A stretch of 64,000 nucleotides of DNA, from positions 310,001-374,000 of the forward strand of contig CBDCPP010000001.1 of NCBI GenBank assembly GCA_965220315.1, given 5' to 3'. Positions 31,337 to 41,248 of the stretch are shown piece after piece (position 1 is the stretch's first letter; every line of letters begins with the position of its first letter). The translations under genes and the position numbers were made by a program. Source of the stretch: JAPOXK01 sp965220315. GTDB lineage: Bacteria > Chloroflexota > Dehalococcoidia > Bin125. The notes below the pieces were generated by a model, which saw only the letters and a program-made list of their open reading frames with translations, was not told where the DNA came from and did no database searches.

Positions 31337-34300
31337 ATGGCGTTCACGATCCAGACCGTCCCCACCCTGAAGGCCGCGGAGGATCGACTCGCGGCGTTCA
31401 TAGACTCCGCCCGGACAGAGCCTGCTCAGCGAGTAAACATCCTGACGGGCTCGAACGCACAGCGCATCTACTTTCGCCGGTTGCTGGGCACGCATTTCGA
31501 GGCCACGGCCAACGTGCGCTTCGCGACGCCGGTAGATCTCGCAGCGGAGATCCGTCGCGCCGCCGCCGGGCCGCGCCGCCTGCCTCTGCCAGACGGCGGC
31601 GATGTGCTGCTCGTGGCGGAGCTGCTGCACCGCCTGCGCAGGAACGGCCAACTCGAGCAACTGGATCCGGATCTGCAGGGTGTTCCCGAGGCGGTGCGCG
31701 GAGCGCTCAACGACCTGCGAGAGGGCGGGATTAGTCCCGTGGAGTTTCGGCGCGCGCTGCGCCGGAGCGACGCCCGCAAGCTGCACGACCTCGCCAGCCT
31801 TTACGAATCCCACGAATCGATCGAGGAAACGTCTCCCTTCCGGGACCGGCCGGCACTCTACCGCGACGCGCTCGACGATCGCGTTTCGAATGACGCCGTG
31901 CGGGGCGTACTGGGCGACGCCCCAACCGCCGTGATCGGGCTCTACGACGCCACCCCCATGCAAGTCGCCCTCATACGGCGTTGCGCGGAAGTCGTCGATG
32001 TCCGGGTCATCCTCGTTGCGACGGCGGAGCCGGAATTCACATTCGCGCGCAGCTTCGCAGGAGCGCTCGTCGATGCCGGTGCAACGATCCAAGACGATAC
32101 CGACCGTCCAACAGACGAGTCCAAGACCCAAGCAGTAGCGGTGGCGCATTTCAGCGCACCCACCAGGCAAGCCGAGGCGGAAGAGGTTGCCCGCCGGATG
32201 CTGGCGTTGGCGCGCGACGATGGCGTGCCATTTAACGAGATGGCGGTACTGCACCGTCTAGACGACGGCTATGACGATCTCGTGGCCGCCGTGCTGGGCC
32301 GCGCCGGAATCCCGGTCTACCGAGGCGCCGGCCGGCCCGTGCGGCATACCGCGGCGGGCCGCGCAGTGTTGGTATTGCTGGACCTGCTGCTCGAGCCTCC
32401 AACGCGCCACCGGCTGCTGGAGTTCCTCGGGAGTCCCGCATTGTGCCCTGATGTTCCCACGCTGGACTCTGCGGCGCCGCCACAGGTGCGCCCGCAGCCG
32501 GTCCGCTGGGAGCGCATCTCGAAAAGCGCGGGGATGGTGGCGGGGTGGGAGCGCTTCAGAACTCAACTAGATGCGCACATCAAAGCGCTGCGCGACCAGG
32601 AGCGGACAGGCGGTGCCTTGAAAGCGGCGGTAGAGCTGCGGGGGGCTGTCGCACGCCTCGCAGAGGAGGCGGAGGCCGTGAAGGAGCTTCGAAGCTGGTC
32701 TGACTACAGCGACTGGTTTCGGCGCGTTCTCGACACCTATCTCGCTTCAGGCGAAGAGGAGGGTGGACCCCTGTCGACAATCCACTCGCAGATCGAGGCG
32801 CTGCGGCAGCTTGACCAGGCGGAGCTCGCCGTCGACGCGGCGCGCTTTCACCAAGCGGCAGCTCACGCCGTGCACCGGGCCGTCGAGTCGGGCGGCTTCC
32901 TAAAGCGGGACGGCGCCTTCCTCGGAAACGTGAATGCCGCGCGGTGGCTGCGTTTCCAGGCCGTGTTCCTCACGGAGTGCGCCGAGCGCATCTTCCCCTC
33001 GCTGATCCAACTCGATCCGATCCTGCTGGACGGCGAGCGAGAAACGCTGAACCGACGCTTGCAGCGCAAGGCGTTGCCGCTCAAGCGCGTGCGCGCGCAG
33101 GAGGAGCAGCTGCTCTTCGCCTTGGTGGAACAGTCCGCCAAGCGCTTCCTCACGATCTCATGGGCGCGGCGTACGACGGCATCGGGCGCTCCCCGGCTCT
33201 CGTCGCCGTTCTTGCGGAAGTCGATCCGGGGCAACCGCGAGGAGTGGGCGACCGAACGGGATCTCGTCGAGCAAGGTCTGATCAGACGGCTGCCGGCACG
33301 GCTGGCAGGAGCCGCGCCCCCACCAGAGCAGCTCGCCGCAAATGACTGGAGTACCGTGGAAACCGCACTTGACGCGACGGACTTCGCGCTTGCGCTGCTC
33401 GAAGCGGCCCCAGCCGAAGCGCCGACCGTCTTGCGCACGCTGTGGCCCGACCATAAGCGCTACGAAACGGCGCGCACGGAGCGTAACGCACCGCACTTCA
33501 GCGAGTACGACGGCCTCATCCCGCCGGACGCGTTGCGACGCGATCCACTTTCGCCCGCCGCAAGCGCTACAGGTCTTGAGGAGTACGCGACCTGTCCCTA
33601 CCGCTACTTCCTGCGCCGCGTGCTGCGCGTAGACGCCGTCGCAGAGCCCGGCGAGGCGCTCGAAATGACGCCACTCGATCGAGGGCAGCTAGTCCACACG
33701 ATCCTTGAGCGCTGGATCACGCGGTGGATCGACGCCGGGCGCGAAGAACAAATCGATTGGCCAACGTACCTACACAACGAGACGCATCTCATGCAGATCG
33801 CGCAAGAGGAGTTCGCGGCCGCGGACCTGGGCGGCTTGGCCGGCCTCCCAGCGACCTGGGATATCGTGCGCGAGGAGGTCCTGTCCGACCTACGCCGCGT
33901 GCTGGAGCTGGAGCGGGCGCGTGCCGAAGAGGGATATCGCCCCATCGGCGTGGAGATCGGATTCGACGATCTTCCCGTCCCGCTGCCCGATGGCAGCGAG
34001 CTCCGATTTCGCGGTCGCATCGATCGCGTGGACCGAGGACCAGAAGGCATCGTCGCGATCGACTATAAGACGGGAGCCTTCCGTAAGCGCGCGGAAGACT
34101 ACCGTGGCGGATCAGCGCTACAACTACCGATCTACTTGCTAGCGGCAGCGCGGGAGTTCGGAGACGAGCCCGGCGCCGCGCGCGCTGAGTACTGGTACGC
34201 GACGCGCAAGGGTAACTTCGCGCGCAGCGGCTTGGGCGGCGCAGAGGTCTTCGCCGATACGGCGTTGGCCGAGGCGCTCGCAAGCATCAGCACCGGAGTG

Positions 34301-34483
34301 CGGAGGGGTCGCTTTTTCCCCTACCCAGGGAAAGCCGATGGCGGCCGGCGGCGGCCCAATTGCACGTTCTGCGACTTCGCCAGCGTCTGCGCGACCGATG
34401 TGGACCAGCGCTTCGAAGCCAAGGCGACGAAAGACCAAGACACGGTTCGAGCGTTCCGCACACTACAGGCGCAACGGGCATGA
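31337..34483 (+). CDS. addB: AddB-like nuclease subunit (PD-(D/E)XK, Fe-S)
   Basis: A 1048-residue AddB/RexB-like subunit of the helicase-nuclease that processes double-strand breaks for RecA. The C-terminal nuclease has ELRFRGRIDRVDRGPEG, IAIDYKTG and QLPIYL. The four cysteines of the AddB-type Fe-S staple are visible: one in EEYATCPYRYFLRR and three in CTFCDFASVC (C-x2-C-x5-C). No Walker A Gly-Lys-Ser/Thr loop is seen in the N-terminal region, so its helicase half is likely inactive, as in many AddB proteins. The frame is open to 31052 but that part covers the IS3 relic; ATG 31337 is preferred. Its TGA overlaps the addA start (ATGA). Confidence 0.85.
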   Translation: MAFTIQTVPTLKAAEDRLAAFIDSARTEPAQRVNILTGSNAQRIYFRRLLGTHFEATANVRFATPVDLAAEIRRAAAGPRRLPLPDGGDVLLVAELLHRLRRNGQLEQLDPDLQGVPEAVRGALNDLREGGISPVEFRRALRRSDARKLHDLASLYESHESIEETSPFRDRPALYRDALDDRVSNDAVRGVLGDAPTAVIGLYDATPMQVALIRRCAEVVDVRVILVATAEPEFTFARSFAGALVDAGATIQDDTDRPTDESKTQAVAVAHFSAPTRQAEAEEVARRMLALARDDGVPFNEMAVLHRLDDGYDDLVAAVLGRAGIPVYRGAGRPVRHTAAGRAVLVLLDLLLEPPTRHRLLEFLGSPALCPDVPTLDSAAPPQVRPQPVRWERISKSAGMVAGWERFRTQLDAHIKALRDQERTGGALKAAVELRGAVARLAEEAEAVKELRSWSDYSDWFRRVLDTYLASGEEEGGPLSTIHSQIEALRQLDQAELAVDAARFHQAAAHAVHRAVESGGFLKRDGAFLGNVNAARWLRFQAVFLTECAERIFPSLIQLDPILLDGERETLNRRLQRKALPLKRVRAQEEQLLFALVEQSAKRFLTISWARRTTASGAPRLSSPFLRKSIRGNREEWATERDLVEQGLIRRLPARLAGAAPPPEQLAANDWSTVETALDATDFALALLEAAPAEAPTVLRTLWPDHKRYETARTERNAPHFSEYDGLIPPDALRRDPLSPAASATGLEEYATCPYRYFLRRVLRVDAVAEPGEALEMTPLDRGQLVHTILERWITRWIDAGREEQIDWPTYLHNETHLMQIAQEEFAAADLGGLAGLPATWDIVREEVLSDLRRVLELERARAEEGYRPIGVEIGFDDLPVPLPDGSELRFRGRIDRVDRGPEGIVAIDYKTGAFRKRAEDYRGGSALQLPIYLLAAAREFGDEPGAARAEYWYATRKGNFARSGLGGAEVFADTALAEALASISTGVRRGRFFPYPGKADGGRRRPNCTFCDFASVCATDVDQRFEAKATKDQDTVRAFRTLQAQRA

Positions 34484-37400
34484 ACGAACGACCTCCCGCG
34501 GACCAACAGGTGCGCGACCTCGCTATCCACGATCTCGATACGTCGATCTTCCTGCGAGCGGGAGCCGGTAGCGGGAAGACGAGCGTGCTCGTCGGGCGTC
34601 TGATCGAGGCGGTGCGGACGGGGCGGGCAGAGCTGCGCCAGATCGTGGCGATCACCTTCACGGAGAAGGCAGCAGGAGAGCTGCGGGACCGTGTCCGGCG
34701 CGAGCTGCATGGGACGTTGCGTTCGATTGACGGGGAGGAGGCGGAACGCCTGCGCCGCGCGCTCGGCCAAGTCGATGCGGCACACATTGAGACGATCCAC
34801 GCCTTCGCATCGAGCCTGTTGCGCGAGCGTCCGCTGGAAGCGCGCTTGGATCCGAACTTCAGAGTGCTGGATGCCATGGGGGAGCAGCTGGCGTTCGAGC
34901 AGGCCTGGCAAGACTGGCTCTGGTCCGAGCGAGATCCCAAGGCGCGGCCCCGGGTGGAACATTGCCTGCGGCTGGGCATGTCGCTCAGCACGCTGCGCGA
35001 CCTCACACACCGGATCACCGAGACGCGCGATCTCGACCCACGCCAGTCGATCGCGGCGCCCCCACCCGCCGCCACGGTATACGAAGCGTTGCGAAGCAAG
35101 CTGCAGGAGCAAGTTGCCGCGTCGAACGAAGAGGAAGCAAACCCGCAGGCCCATAAGCTCCTCGACCAATTGGATGGCTTCGAAGGGCTCGCGCCGCCCG
35201 CGCTCGAAGCGGCACTTACACAGCTCCAGATCGTGCCACCCCGTATGGGCCGCCGCGGGAGCGAGGCACGCATTCGCCAGCAGGAAGCGTGGCGCGCTCT
35301 AGCAACACAGCAGCGGCAGTACGCCGAAGCGGTGCGATCCCACGCCCTCGCAGAGCTGATCGAGGTCGCCTATCGCTTCGTCGTTGATGACGCGGAACGG
35401 CGGCGGCGCGAGGGCACGCTGACGTTCGAAGATCTCCTCATTCGTGCACGAGATCTGCTGGTGGAATCGCCCGGTGCGCTCGAATACTTCCGGAGACGTT
35501 TCGAGTTCCTGCTGATCGACGAGTTCCAGGACACGGACCCGCTACAGGCCGAGATCGTACTGCTGCTCGCAGGTCAAAGGAGCGCAACGCACTGGCGTGA
35601 GGTCGAGGTCACGCCAGGGCGGCTGTTCATCGTGGGCGATCCGAAGCAGTCGATCTACCGCTTTCGCCGCGCCGACATCGACATCTACGCGGAGGTCGAA
35701 GAGCTCTTCAAGCGGCATCCGCAAGGTCCCGCCGCTTCGCGCGTAGACACGCTCGACGTGAATTTCCGGTCACGGCCCGATCTGGTCGCATGGCACAATC
35801 ACGTGTTCCGAGAACTCATCCAGCCGGACCCCGACTTCCTCCGTGCCCAGCCGGAGTACCAGCCTTTGCGGGCACACCGCGAAGACGCCGGGATTGCCGT
35901 CATCCGCCTGTTGCCGAACAGCGGCGTCCAGTGGCGGCGGATCAAGGAAGCGCGCGAGGACGAAGCGCAGACGATCGTGCGGTTTATTCAAACGGTCGTC
36001 GAGACGGACGAATTGGAAGTCATGGTCCGTGAATCCGGCGGCATCACGCCGCGGCGACCGCGCTATCGAGATCTCTGCTTGCTGGTGCGGAATCGCACCG
36101 AGTTGGAACTCTACTCGCAGGCGCTGGAGGTGCGCGGCGTGCCCTATCACCTCGACAGTGGCCGGGGATTTTTCCTCCAGCAAGAGACGCGAGAGGCCGC
36201 GGCGCTGCTGACCGCTCTCGATGATCCCTCGGACGAAGTCGCGGTTGTCGCAACGCTGAAGAGTGCACCGTTCTCCGCTTCGGATTTGGAACTCTTGGAG
36301 TTCGCGCAGGCAGGTGGCCGTTTCCGAATCACTGACCTTGACAAGCTGCCCGCCGACTACAGCGGCCCGTTGCGAGAGCACTATGCCTTGTTGCTACAGC
36401 TGCTCCAGCAGAAAGCGAAGATGCCGCTTCCTGTCTTCGTCGACCATGTATTCCGGGAGACGCATCTCCTGGAAATTCAGCTTGCACGCCGCAGCAGCCA
36501 GCGCGCGGCAAACCTGCACCTCATCGTGCAACGAGCAGCGGATTTCGCCGCGAACGAGGTCGATTCGCTGCGCCCCTTCGTCCGCTGGCTGAGCACACAA
36601 ACCCGGACGGACCTGGCGGAGGCGGAGTGGCCTGTCACCGAAGCCGACGAGGACGTTGTGCGGATCCTCACGATCCATCAAGCCAAGGGGCTTGAGTTCC
36701 CCATCGTGGTGTTGGCCAAGCTGGCAAGCGCCCAGACCCCCGATCGCACCGTCGCCGTGGTCAACCGCGAGCGTGAAACGATCGACTTCCAGATCGGACG
36801 GCGCGACGCCCGCTTCCAAACGCCCCGCTTCGCCGAGGAGCAGGCGCGTCAACGGCGCTACGAGGCAGCGGAAGAACGCCGCTTGCTCTACGTAGCAGCG
36901 ACACGCGCTCGCGATTTCCTCGTCCTTCCGGCTTTCTTCACCAACCGCGCGAAGGGCTACCACGCTGACCTTGATGAGGCGTTACCGGGCTGGATGACGC
37001 TCGACTACGACGTGCAGGCGCCGGGAATGACCAATGTGCGCATGGGGCAGCTCGTGCCGGTGCCACGCACGATGCCTCCCACCCCGCGGCCTGATGTCAC
37101 CGGCACACGGATTCGCTGGCAAGCGGCCCATGAAGAGGCGCTGCTAGCCGGGGCAGCGCCGCAAGAGTTCGTCACACCGTCCCGCATCGGCGAAGACCAC
37201 TGGAAAGAGCCGCGCGAAACCGAGCCACGCCGATGGGACGAGGCAGGCTCGGGACGAGGCCGCGACTTGGGCACACTGATCCATGATGCTCTGCGCACCG
37301 CCGCGCTCGCCGACCTGCCGCTCTCCATTGAGCAAAGCAGGAGCTTGTGTATGGAGCAGGGGCAGAATGATCTAGCGGATGAAGTTGAACAGCATCTGCG

Positions 37401-37800
37401 CGCCACGCTGGGGAGCGACCTCTTCGCCCGGGTGCGCGCGGCGGACCAAGTAGAGCGGGAACTGCCGCTTGTGCTGGTCGACTCCGATCGTGTGATCGAA
37501 GGATCCGCCGACCTAGCGTTCCGCGATGAAGAGGGCTGGACGATCGTCGACTACAAGAGCACGCGCAGCCCTTCCCCAGAAGCCATCGAGGCGTATGAAC
37601 GGCAGATCAGAACTTATGTCGAAGCGTTCCAAGGAACAGGCGTTCCGGTCTGCTCGGCGTTCCTTCTCTTTACGGCAACGGGCGAGAGCCGCAAGGTTTT
37701 GGGAGTGAGCGAAGAGCCTGAGAGTTCGAGAAAGAAAGACGGAACACCTACACCGACTCATGGCTGGAGGAAAGACAAGCGCCTTCGATATGGGGAATGA
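34480..37800 (+). CDS. addA: AddA helicase-nuclease subunit
   Basis: A 1106-residue UvrD/Rep-type helicase with a C-terminal nuclease. Helicase motifs: I GAGSGKTSVLVGRL (about 29-42), Ia ITFTEKAAGELRDRV, II LLIDEFQDTDPLQ, III VGDPKQSIYRFRRAD, V/VI IHQAKGLEFPIVVLAK and VAATRARDFLVLP. The C-terminal PD-(D/E)XK nuclease is EGSADLAFRDEEG followed by IVDYKST. With AddB it forms a dual nuclease enzyme that resects broken ends. The start ATG 34480 overlaps the addB stop by 4 bp; the open frame before it is an addB shadow. Nearby Chi sites cannot be judged. Confidence 0.93.
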   Translation: MNERPPADQQVRDLAIHDLDTSIFLRAGAGSGKTSVLVGRLIEAVRTGRAELRQIVAITFTEKAAGELRDRVRRELHGTLRSIDGEEAERLRRALGQVDAAHIETIHAFASSLLRERPLEARLDPNFRVLDAMGEQLAFEQAWQDWLWSERDPKARPRVEHCLRLGMSLSTLRDLTHRITETRDLDPRQSIAAPPPAATVYEALRSKLQEQVAASNEEEANPQAHKLLDQLDGFEGLAPPALEAALTQLQIVPPRMGRRGSEARIRQQEAWRALATQQRQYAEAVRSHALAELIEVAYRFVVDDAERRRREGTLTFEDLLIRARDLLVESPGALEYFRRRFEFLLIDEFQDTDPLQAEIVLLLAGQRSATHWREVEVTPGRLFIVGDPKQSIYRFRRADIDIYAEVEELFKRHPQGPAASRVDTLDVNFRSRPDLVAWHNHVFRELIQPDPDFLRAQPEYQPLRAHREDAGIAVIRLLPNSGVQWRRIKEAREDEAQTIVRFIQTVVETDELEVMVRESGGITPRRPRYRDLCLLVRNRTELELYSQALEVRGVPYHLDSGRGFFLQQETREAAALLTALDDPSDEVAVVATLKSAPFSASDLELLEFAQAGGRFRITDLDKLPADYSGPLREHYALLLQLLQQKAKMPLPVFVDHVFRETHLLEIQLARRSSQRAANLHLIVQRAADFAANEVDSLRPFVRWLSTQTRTDLAEAEWPVTEADEDVVRILTIHQAKGLEFPIVVLAKLASAQTPDRTVAVVNRERETIDFQIGRRDARFQTPRFAEEQARQRRYEAAEERRLLYVAATRARDFLVLPAFFTNRAKGYHADLDEALPGWMTLDYDVQAPGMTNVRMGQLVPVPRTMPPTPRPDVTGTRIRWQAAHEEALLAGAAPQEFVTPSRIGEDHWKEPRETEPRRWDEAGSGRGRDLGTLIHDALRTAALADLPLSIEQSRSLCMEQGQNDLADEVEQHLRATLGSDLFARVRAADQVERELPLVLVDSDRVIEGSADLAFRDEEGWTIVDYKSTRSPSPEAIEAYERQIRTYVEAFQGTGVPVCSAFLLFTATGESRKVLGVSEEPESSRKKDGTPTPTHGWRKDKRLRYGE

Positions 37801-38142
37801 TCTGTTCGGCAGGAGAGTTGGGTATGAGCCGATACCTGATCGAGGCTCAGTGGCATTGAAACGCTGACACGGGTCGTTATCCAGCGAGAGTTGATCCATC
37901 ACTCTCTTGGCTATTCACATATCTAAGTGCTCGAGATTTCCCTGAAGTAGCGTCTAGTGGCGCATCCCCACTTGTCTTCGAGGTGGGGCACACTGGCAGC
38001 CGGCAGCGGCAGAGCCCAGCCCCATGCGGACTTGACGAGGGCGAATGTCTTTCCTGTAACGCCTGATCTCCCGCCATCCCACCTTTCCCAAGAATCGGCT
38101 ATCGTTGCTAGCGACTCCGAATACGAGCGAAGGGGCAAGAAC
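37801..38142. other. Gap between addA and the TPP enzyme
   Basis: A 342-bp region with no supported gene or terminator. A short broken stretch at about 37875-37935 (VIQRELIHHSLGYSHI then stop) is slightly like the end of a tyrosine recombinase but too short to call. The ribosome-binding site AAGGGG of the next gene is at about 38130. Confidence 0.4.
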
Positions 38143-39840
38143 GTGACTGAGCTAAGCGGGGCGCAGGTAGTTGCGCGCGCGCTACAGGACCAAGGTATCA
38201 ATGAGCTCTTTGGCCTTATGGGCATCCCGGTGGTACCGGTGGCGCAGGAGGCACAGCGCGCTGGCATTCGCTACATCGGCACCCGCCACGAGGCTGCGGC
38301 AGGGTATGCCGCGCAGGCGGCCTCTTACATGAGCGGGCATATCGGCGCGGCGTTGGTCGTTTCGGGGCCAGGCGTCACAAACGCGATCACGACGCTGGGG
38401 AACGCTCAAGAGAACGCTTGGCCCATGTTGCTGCTCGGCGGCTCCTCGGCGCTGGATCTGACAACGCGCGGCGATTTCCAGGAGTCTCCGTCGCTGGAGC
38501 ATGTGCGGCCCTTCGTGAAGTGGTCCGGACGGCCCACGAATATCCGCTTAATCCCACGCTTTATCGCTACAGCGGTGCGCGAGGCGCTGGGTGGCCGGCC
38601 GGGTCCCGTGTACGTCGACCTGCCGGGAGATGTCGTCTACGGCAAGGTGGATGAGAGCGAGATCGAATGGGCGCCCCGGGTGCCACCGCCGCCGCGGCCG
38701 GAGGTAACAGCCGAGAGCGTGACCGCCGCGATCGAGGCGCTGAAGAGCGCGGAGAGTCCGCTGATGATCGTGGGCAAGGGCGCCGCTTGGGCGGGGGCGG
38801 AAGCAGAGTTACGGGAGTTCGTCGACAAAACGCAGGTGCCATTCCTGCCCACGCCCATGGGCAAGGGCGTGATCCCGGATGACCACCCGCTCTCGACCGC
38901 AGCGGCGCGAAGCTATGCCCTCCGAAACGCGGACTTGGTGTTCTTGGTAGGAGCGCGTCTCAACTGGATCTTGCATTTCGGGCTGCCACCGCGCTTCAAG
39001 AAAGATGTTCGCGTCATTCAACTGGACATCGCCGGCGAAGAGATCGGCAGGAACGTCCCAACCGAAGTGCCGCTGGTGGGCGACGCGAAAGCGGTCATGG
39101 CGCAGCTCAACGATTACTTGGAAACACACCCCTGGGAATTGCCCGAAGACAACGAATGGAAGGCTTCGCTGCGTAGTGAGGCAGAGCAGAAGCGCCAGAC
39201 AACGGCCTCGATGCTCGCATCCGACGAGCTTCCTATGAACTACTACCGCCCGCTCAAGGAGATCGACGAGGCGCTGCCGCGCGACGCGATCATTGTCTCC
39301 GAGGGCGCCAAAACAATGGATATCAGCCGGCAGGTGCTCAACAACTATTTCCCGCGCTCCCGGATCGACGCGGGGTCTTGGGGAACGATGGGGGTAGGGG
39401 GCGGGTTCGCGCTGGCCGCGCAGGTGAAAAATCCCGACAAGCGTGTGATCGCCCTAGAGGGCGACTCCGCGTTCGGATTCGACGGCATGGAGATCGAAGT
39501 GGCAGTGCGCTATGGGCTGCCGATCACCTGGATCATCTTTAACAACAACGGCATCGGCGGCGGCCCGCCTGCCTTCATGGAGGGCCGACCACCGCCGGTC
39601 GGCGCGTACGTGCCAGACGCCCGTCACGACAAGCTGATCGAAGCATTCGGTGGCAAGGGGTACCGCGCCAACACTCCAGAGGAACTTCGCGCGGCTCTGC
39701 AGGAAGCGCTCACGAGCGATGGGCCGACGCTGATCGATGTAGTGATCAATCCTAAAGCCGACCGTCGCGTGCAAGAGTTTGGCTGGTGGCCCTCGGGCGA
39801 AACCCACGCCAAGCAGGAACCCCCCACCAAGAAATCCTAA
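38143..39840 (+). CDS. TPP-dependent enzyme, oxalyl-CoA decarboxylase / 2-hydroxyacyl-CoA lyase-like
   Basis: A 565-residue three-domain thiamine diphosphate enzyme. The catalytic Glu is in GTRHEAAAGYAAQ near residue 50. The TPP/magnesium motif is LEGDSAFGFDGMEIE ... FNNNGIGGG near residue 450. GDSAFGFDGMEIE with NNNGI is typical of oxalyl-CoA decarboxylase and 2-hydroxyacyl-CoA lyase, rather than acetolactate synthase. It would cleave a 2-hydroxyacyl-CoA or decarboxylate oxalyl-CoA. The start is GTG 38143, with AAGGGG at 7 bases; the frame is open to 37957. CoA-transferase and acyl-CoA ligase genes elsewhere in the window could supply CoA esters, but no partner is adjacent. Confidence 0.85.
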   Translation: MTELSGAQVVARALQDQGINELFGLMGIPVVPVAQEAQRAGIRYIGTRHEAAAGYAAQAASYMSGHIGAALVVSGPGVTNAITTLGNAQENAWPMLLLGGSSALDLTTRGDFQESPSLEHVRPFVKWSGRPTNIRLIPRFIATAVREALGGRPGPVYVDLPGDVVYGKVDESEIEWAPRVPPPPRPEVTAESVTAAIEALKSAESPLMIVGKGAAWAGAEAELREFVDKTQVPFLPTPMGKGVIPDDHPLSTAAARSYALRNADLVFLVGARLNWILHFGLPPRFKKDVRVIQLDIAGEEIGRNVPTEVPLVGDAKAVMAQLNDYLETHPWELPEDNEWKASLRSEAEQKRQTTASMLASDELPMNYYRPLKEIDEALPRDAIIVSEGAKTMDISRQVLNNYFPRSRIDAGSWGTMGVGGGFALAAQVKNPDKRVIALEGDSAFGFDGMEIEVAVRYGLPITWIIFNNNGIGGGPPAFMEGRPPPVGAYVPDARHDKLIEAFGGKGYRANTPEELRAALQEALTSDGPTLIDVVINPKADRRVQEFGWWPSGETHAKQEPPTKKS

Positions 39841-40009
39841 GCCCCGGGCCATTCAGGTTGGGGTTGTGAGGCCTTTCGGTCGAGGCGGAAGACTCGCGGA
39901 GAACTCTTGGCCCAGCCGACAGATTGCCAGTCGTACAAGATGCCGACCGCTCCCAGCGCTGGGAGCAACAGGCGAACGGCGGTCTCCGCAAGTGGCTCGG
40001 AGATTCAGA

Positions 40010-41122
40010 TTAGGCCTGGCGCCACTCAACTTCGGTGGTGACTTGGATCCAGAACGCCTGGCCGCTTGTCAGGCGCGAGAGTTCGCTGACACTCGCTAGA
40101 GGCCCGCTCCGATAAGACACGTACTGTTGTCTGCGCGCGTCGAAAGCGTGAATCACAACCACGGCGTCCTCGATATCCGCGATCGCCTTCTGAACGGACG
40201 TGCTTGGCCCCGTCCATGTAACGAGATTGAAGCCACGCTGGAGCATGATGGTGCGTTCCTCAATGAGGGTCGGACGATCCCAGACAACGCCCTGAGGGTC
40301 ACTCACGTAGACCAGCACGGCGTCTCCCCGCTCGACCGCTTCGAGATCGTTGAGGGCAGCAGGGAGGCGCGGCGAATAACGCTGAAACGACTGTGTCTCT
40401 CGGGAGAAGGCAAACACGCCGCGAATACTGTCTTGGATGGGCTGGAGAGCGACCGCAAGGTCAGCATCGCTGGGCCAAGCGATGAAATTCCAATCTGGGA
40501 ACAGAAAATCGGGATCGCTGTCGCCCAATCGTGTTTGCGCAGTGAACGTGACACCAGCATGAGCATTCGGCTCGGAGGTGTCGCCTAACTCCTTGCCCTC
40601 CAATGCGAAACGTCCGACGAAAGGAACCGTGTCTTGGGTCAGCCCTGATCCGAGAGTGCGATGAACGGCGATATGCAGGTGCGCGAGGCCGTTGTTCTCT
40701 GCGTAGAAAGGCGGAGCGACGACGCCAAGCTGCTGCCCGCGAGCCACGAGCTGCCCGCGCTGCAGTCTGGGATCGGGAAACAGGTGGCAGATCAGTGTGG
40801 CGAAATCACCGTTGCGTACAACGACGCAAGAGTGATCGAACCAGCTCAGCTCGCCGTCCCACGGCGAGAGCACCTCTGTGTTCTCGGTCGGCCCATCGGT
40901 ACGAACGACATCAATGGCGTGGGGATCGTAGGAATCGGAAAAGCTGTGCGTGCGCGTGTTGTAGCCGGCTACGATCTTCCAATGCGTCCCGGCAGGAGCC
41001 GGAAAGCCCAACCCGTAGTCATCGACACTCGCCGACTCGTCCGCGTTGACCAGAGTCGGCATCGCCAGCGCGACGAGGATTACTCCTAGCGCGAGGATCC
41101 AACGCGTCTTCGCTCGCGGCAC
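40010..41122 (-). CDS. Secreted M23-like peptidase with duplicated C-terminal domain
   Basis: A 370-residue exported protein. The start is GTG 41122 with GGAG upstream, giving a signal peptide (KTRWILALGVILVALAMPTL then VNADES). Residues about 35-190 resemble an M23/lysostaphin-type metallopeptidase domain: THSFSDSYDPHAIDVV carries the His/Asp zinc ligands and AHLHIAVH the second His pair. The rest holds two copies of a domain with the pattern GxNxxxWxG ... IxxxVxxVxAFxxxxQxxxxY ... LxxLxxGxAxWI (about 230-300 and 305-370). The first copy starts DWNFIAWPSDADLAVALQPI. Such domains recur in secreted proteins of this group by my recollection. It likely cuts cell-wall peptides. The longer frame to 41230 is less likely. 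Confidence 0.72.
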   Translation of the reverse strand: MPRAKTRWILALGVILVALAMPTLVNADESASVDDYGLGFPAPAGTHWKIVAGYNTRTHSFSDSYDPHAIDVVRTDGPTENTEVLSPWDGELSWFDHSCVVVRNGDFATLICHLFPDPRLQRGQLVARGQQLGVVAPPFYAENNGLAHLHIAVHRTLGSGLTQDTVPFVGRFALEGKELGDTSEPNAHAGVTFTAQTRLGDSDPDFLFPDWNFIAWPSDADLAVALQPIQDSIRGVFAFSRETQSFQRYSPRLPAALNDLEAVERGDAVLVYVSDPQGVVWDRPTLIEERTIMLQRGFNLVTWTGPSTSVQKAIADIEDAVVVIHAFDARRQQYVSYRSGPLASVSELSRLTSGQAFWIQVTTEVEWRQA

Positions 41123-41248
41123 TATTTCTCCGAACGCAAGTGAGAGATGTGGCCGGTAGATTAGTTCTGTCAAATATAGTCTGGGATCGATCGCCCATGC
41201 GACCCTACGGACGAGCTGTAATTCGAACAAGAAAGCGAGGAGGGTCGG

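Noticed and set aside
31187..32254. 355-residue minus-strand frame opposite addB
   Set aside because: Only its last about 45 codons (IS3-like) make sense; the rest is an antisense shadow of addB.
37875..37935. Possible tail of a tyrosine recombinase (VIQRELIHHSLGYSHI)
   Set aside because: The match to the LGHSS-type motif needs an insertion, a stop follows at once, and no catalytic Arg or Tyr segment is present.
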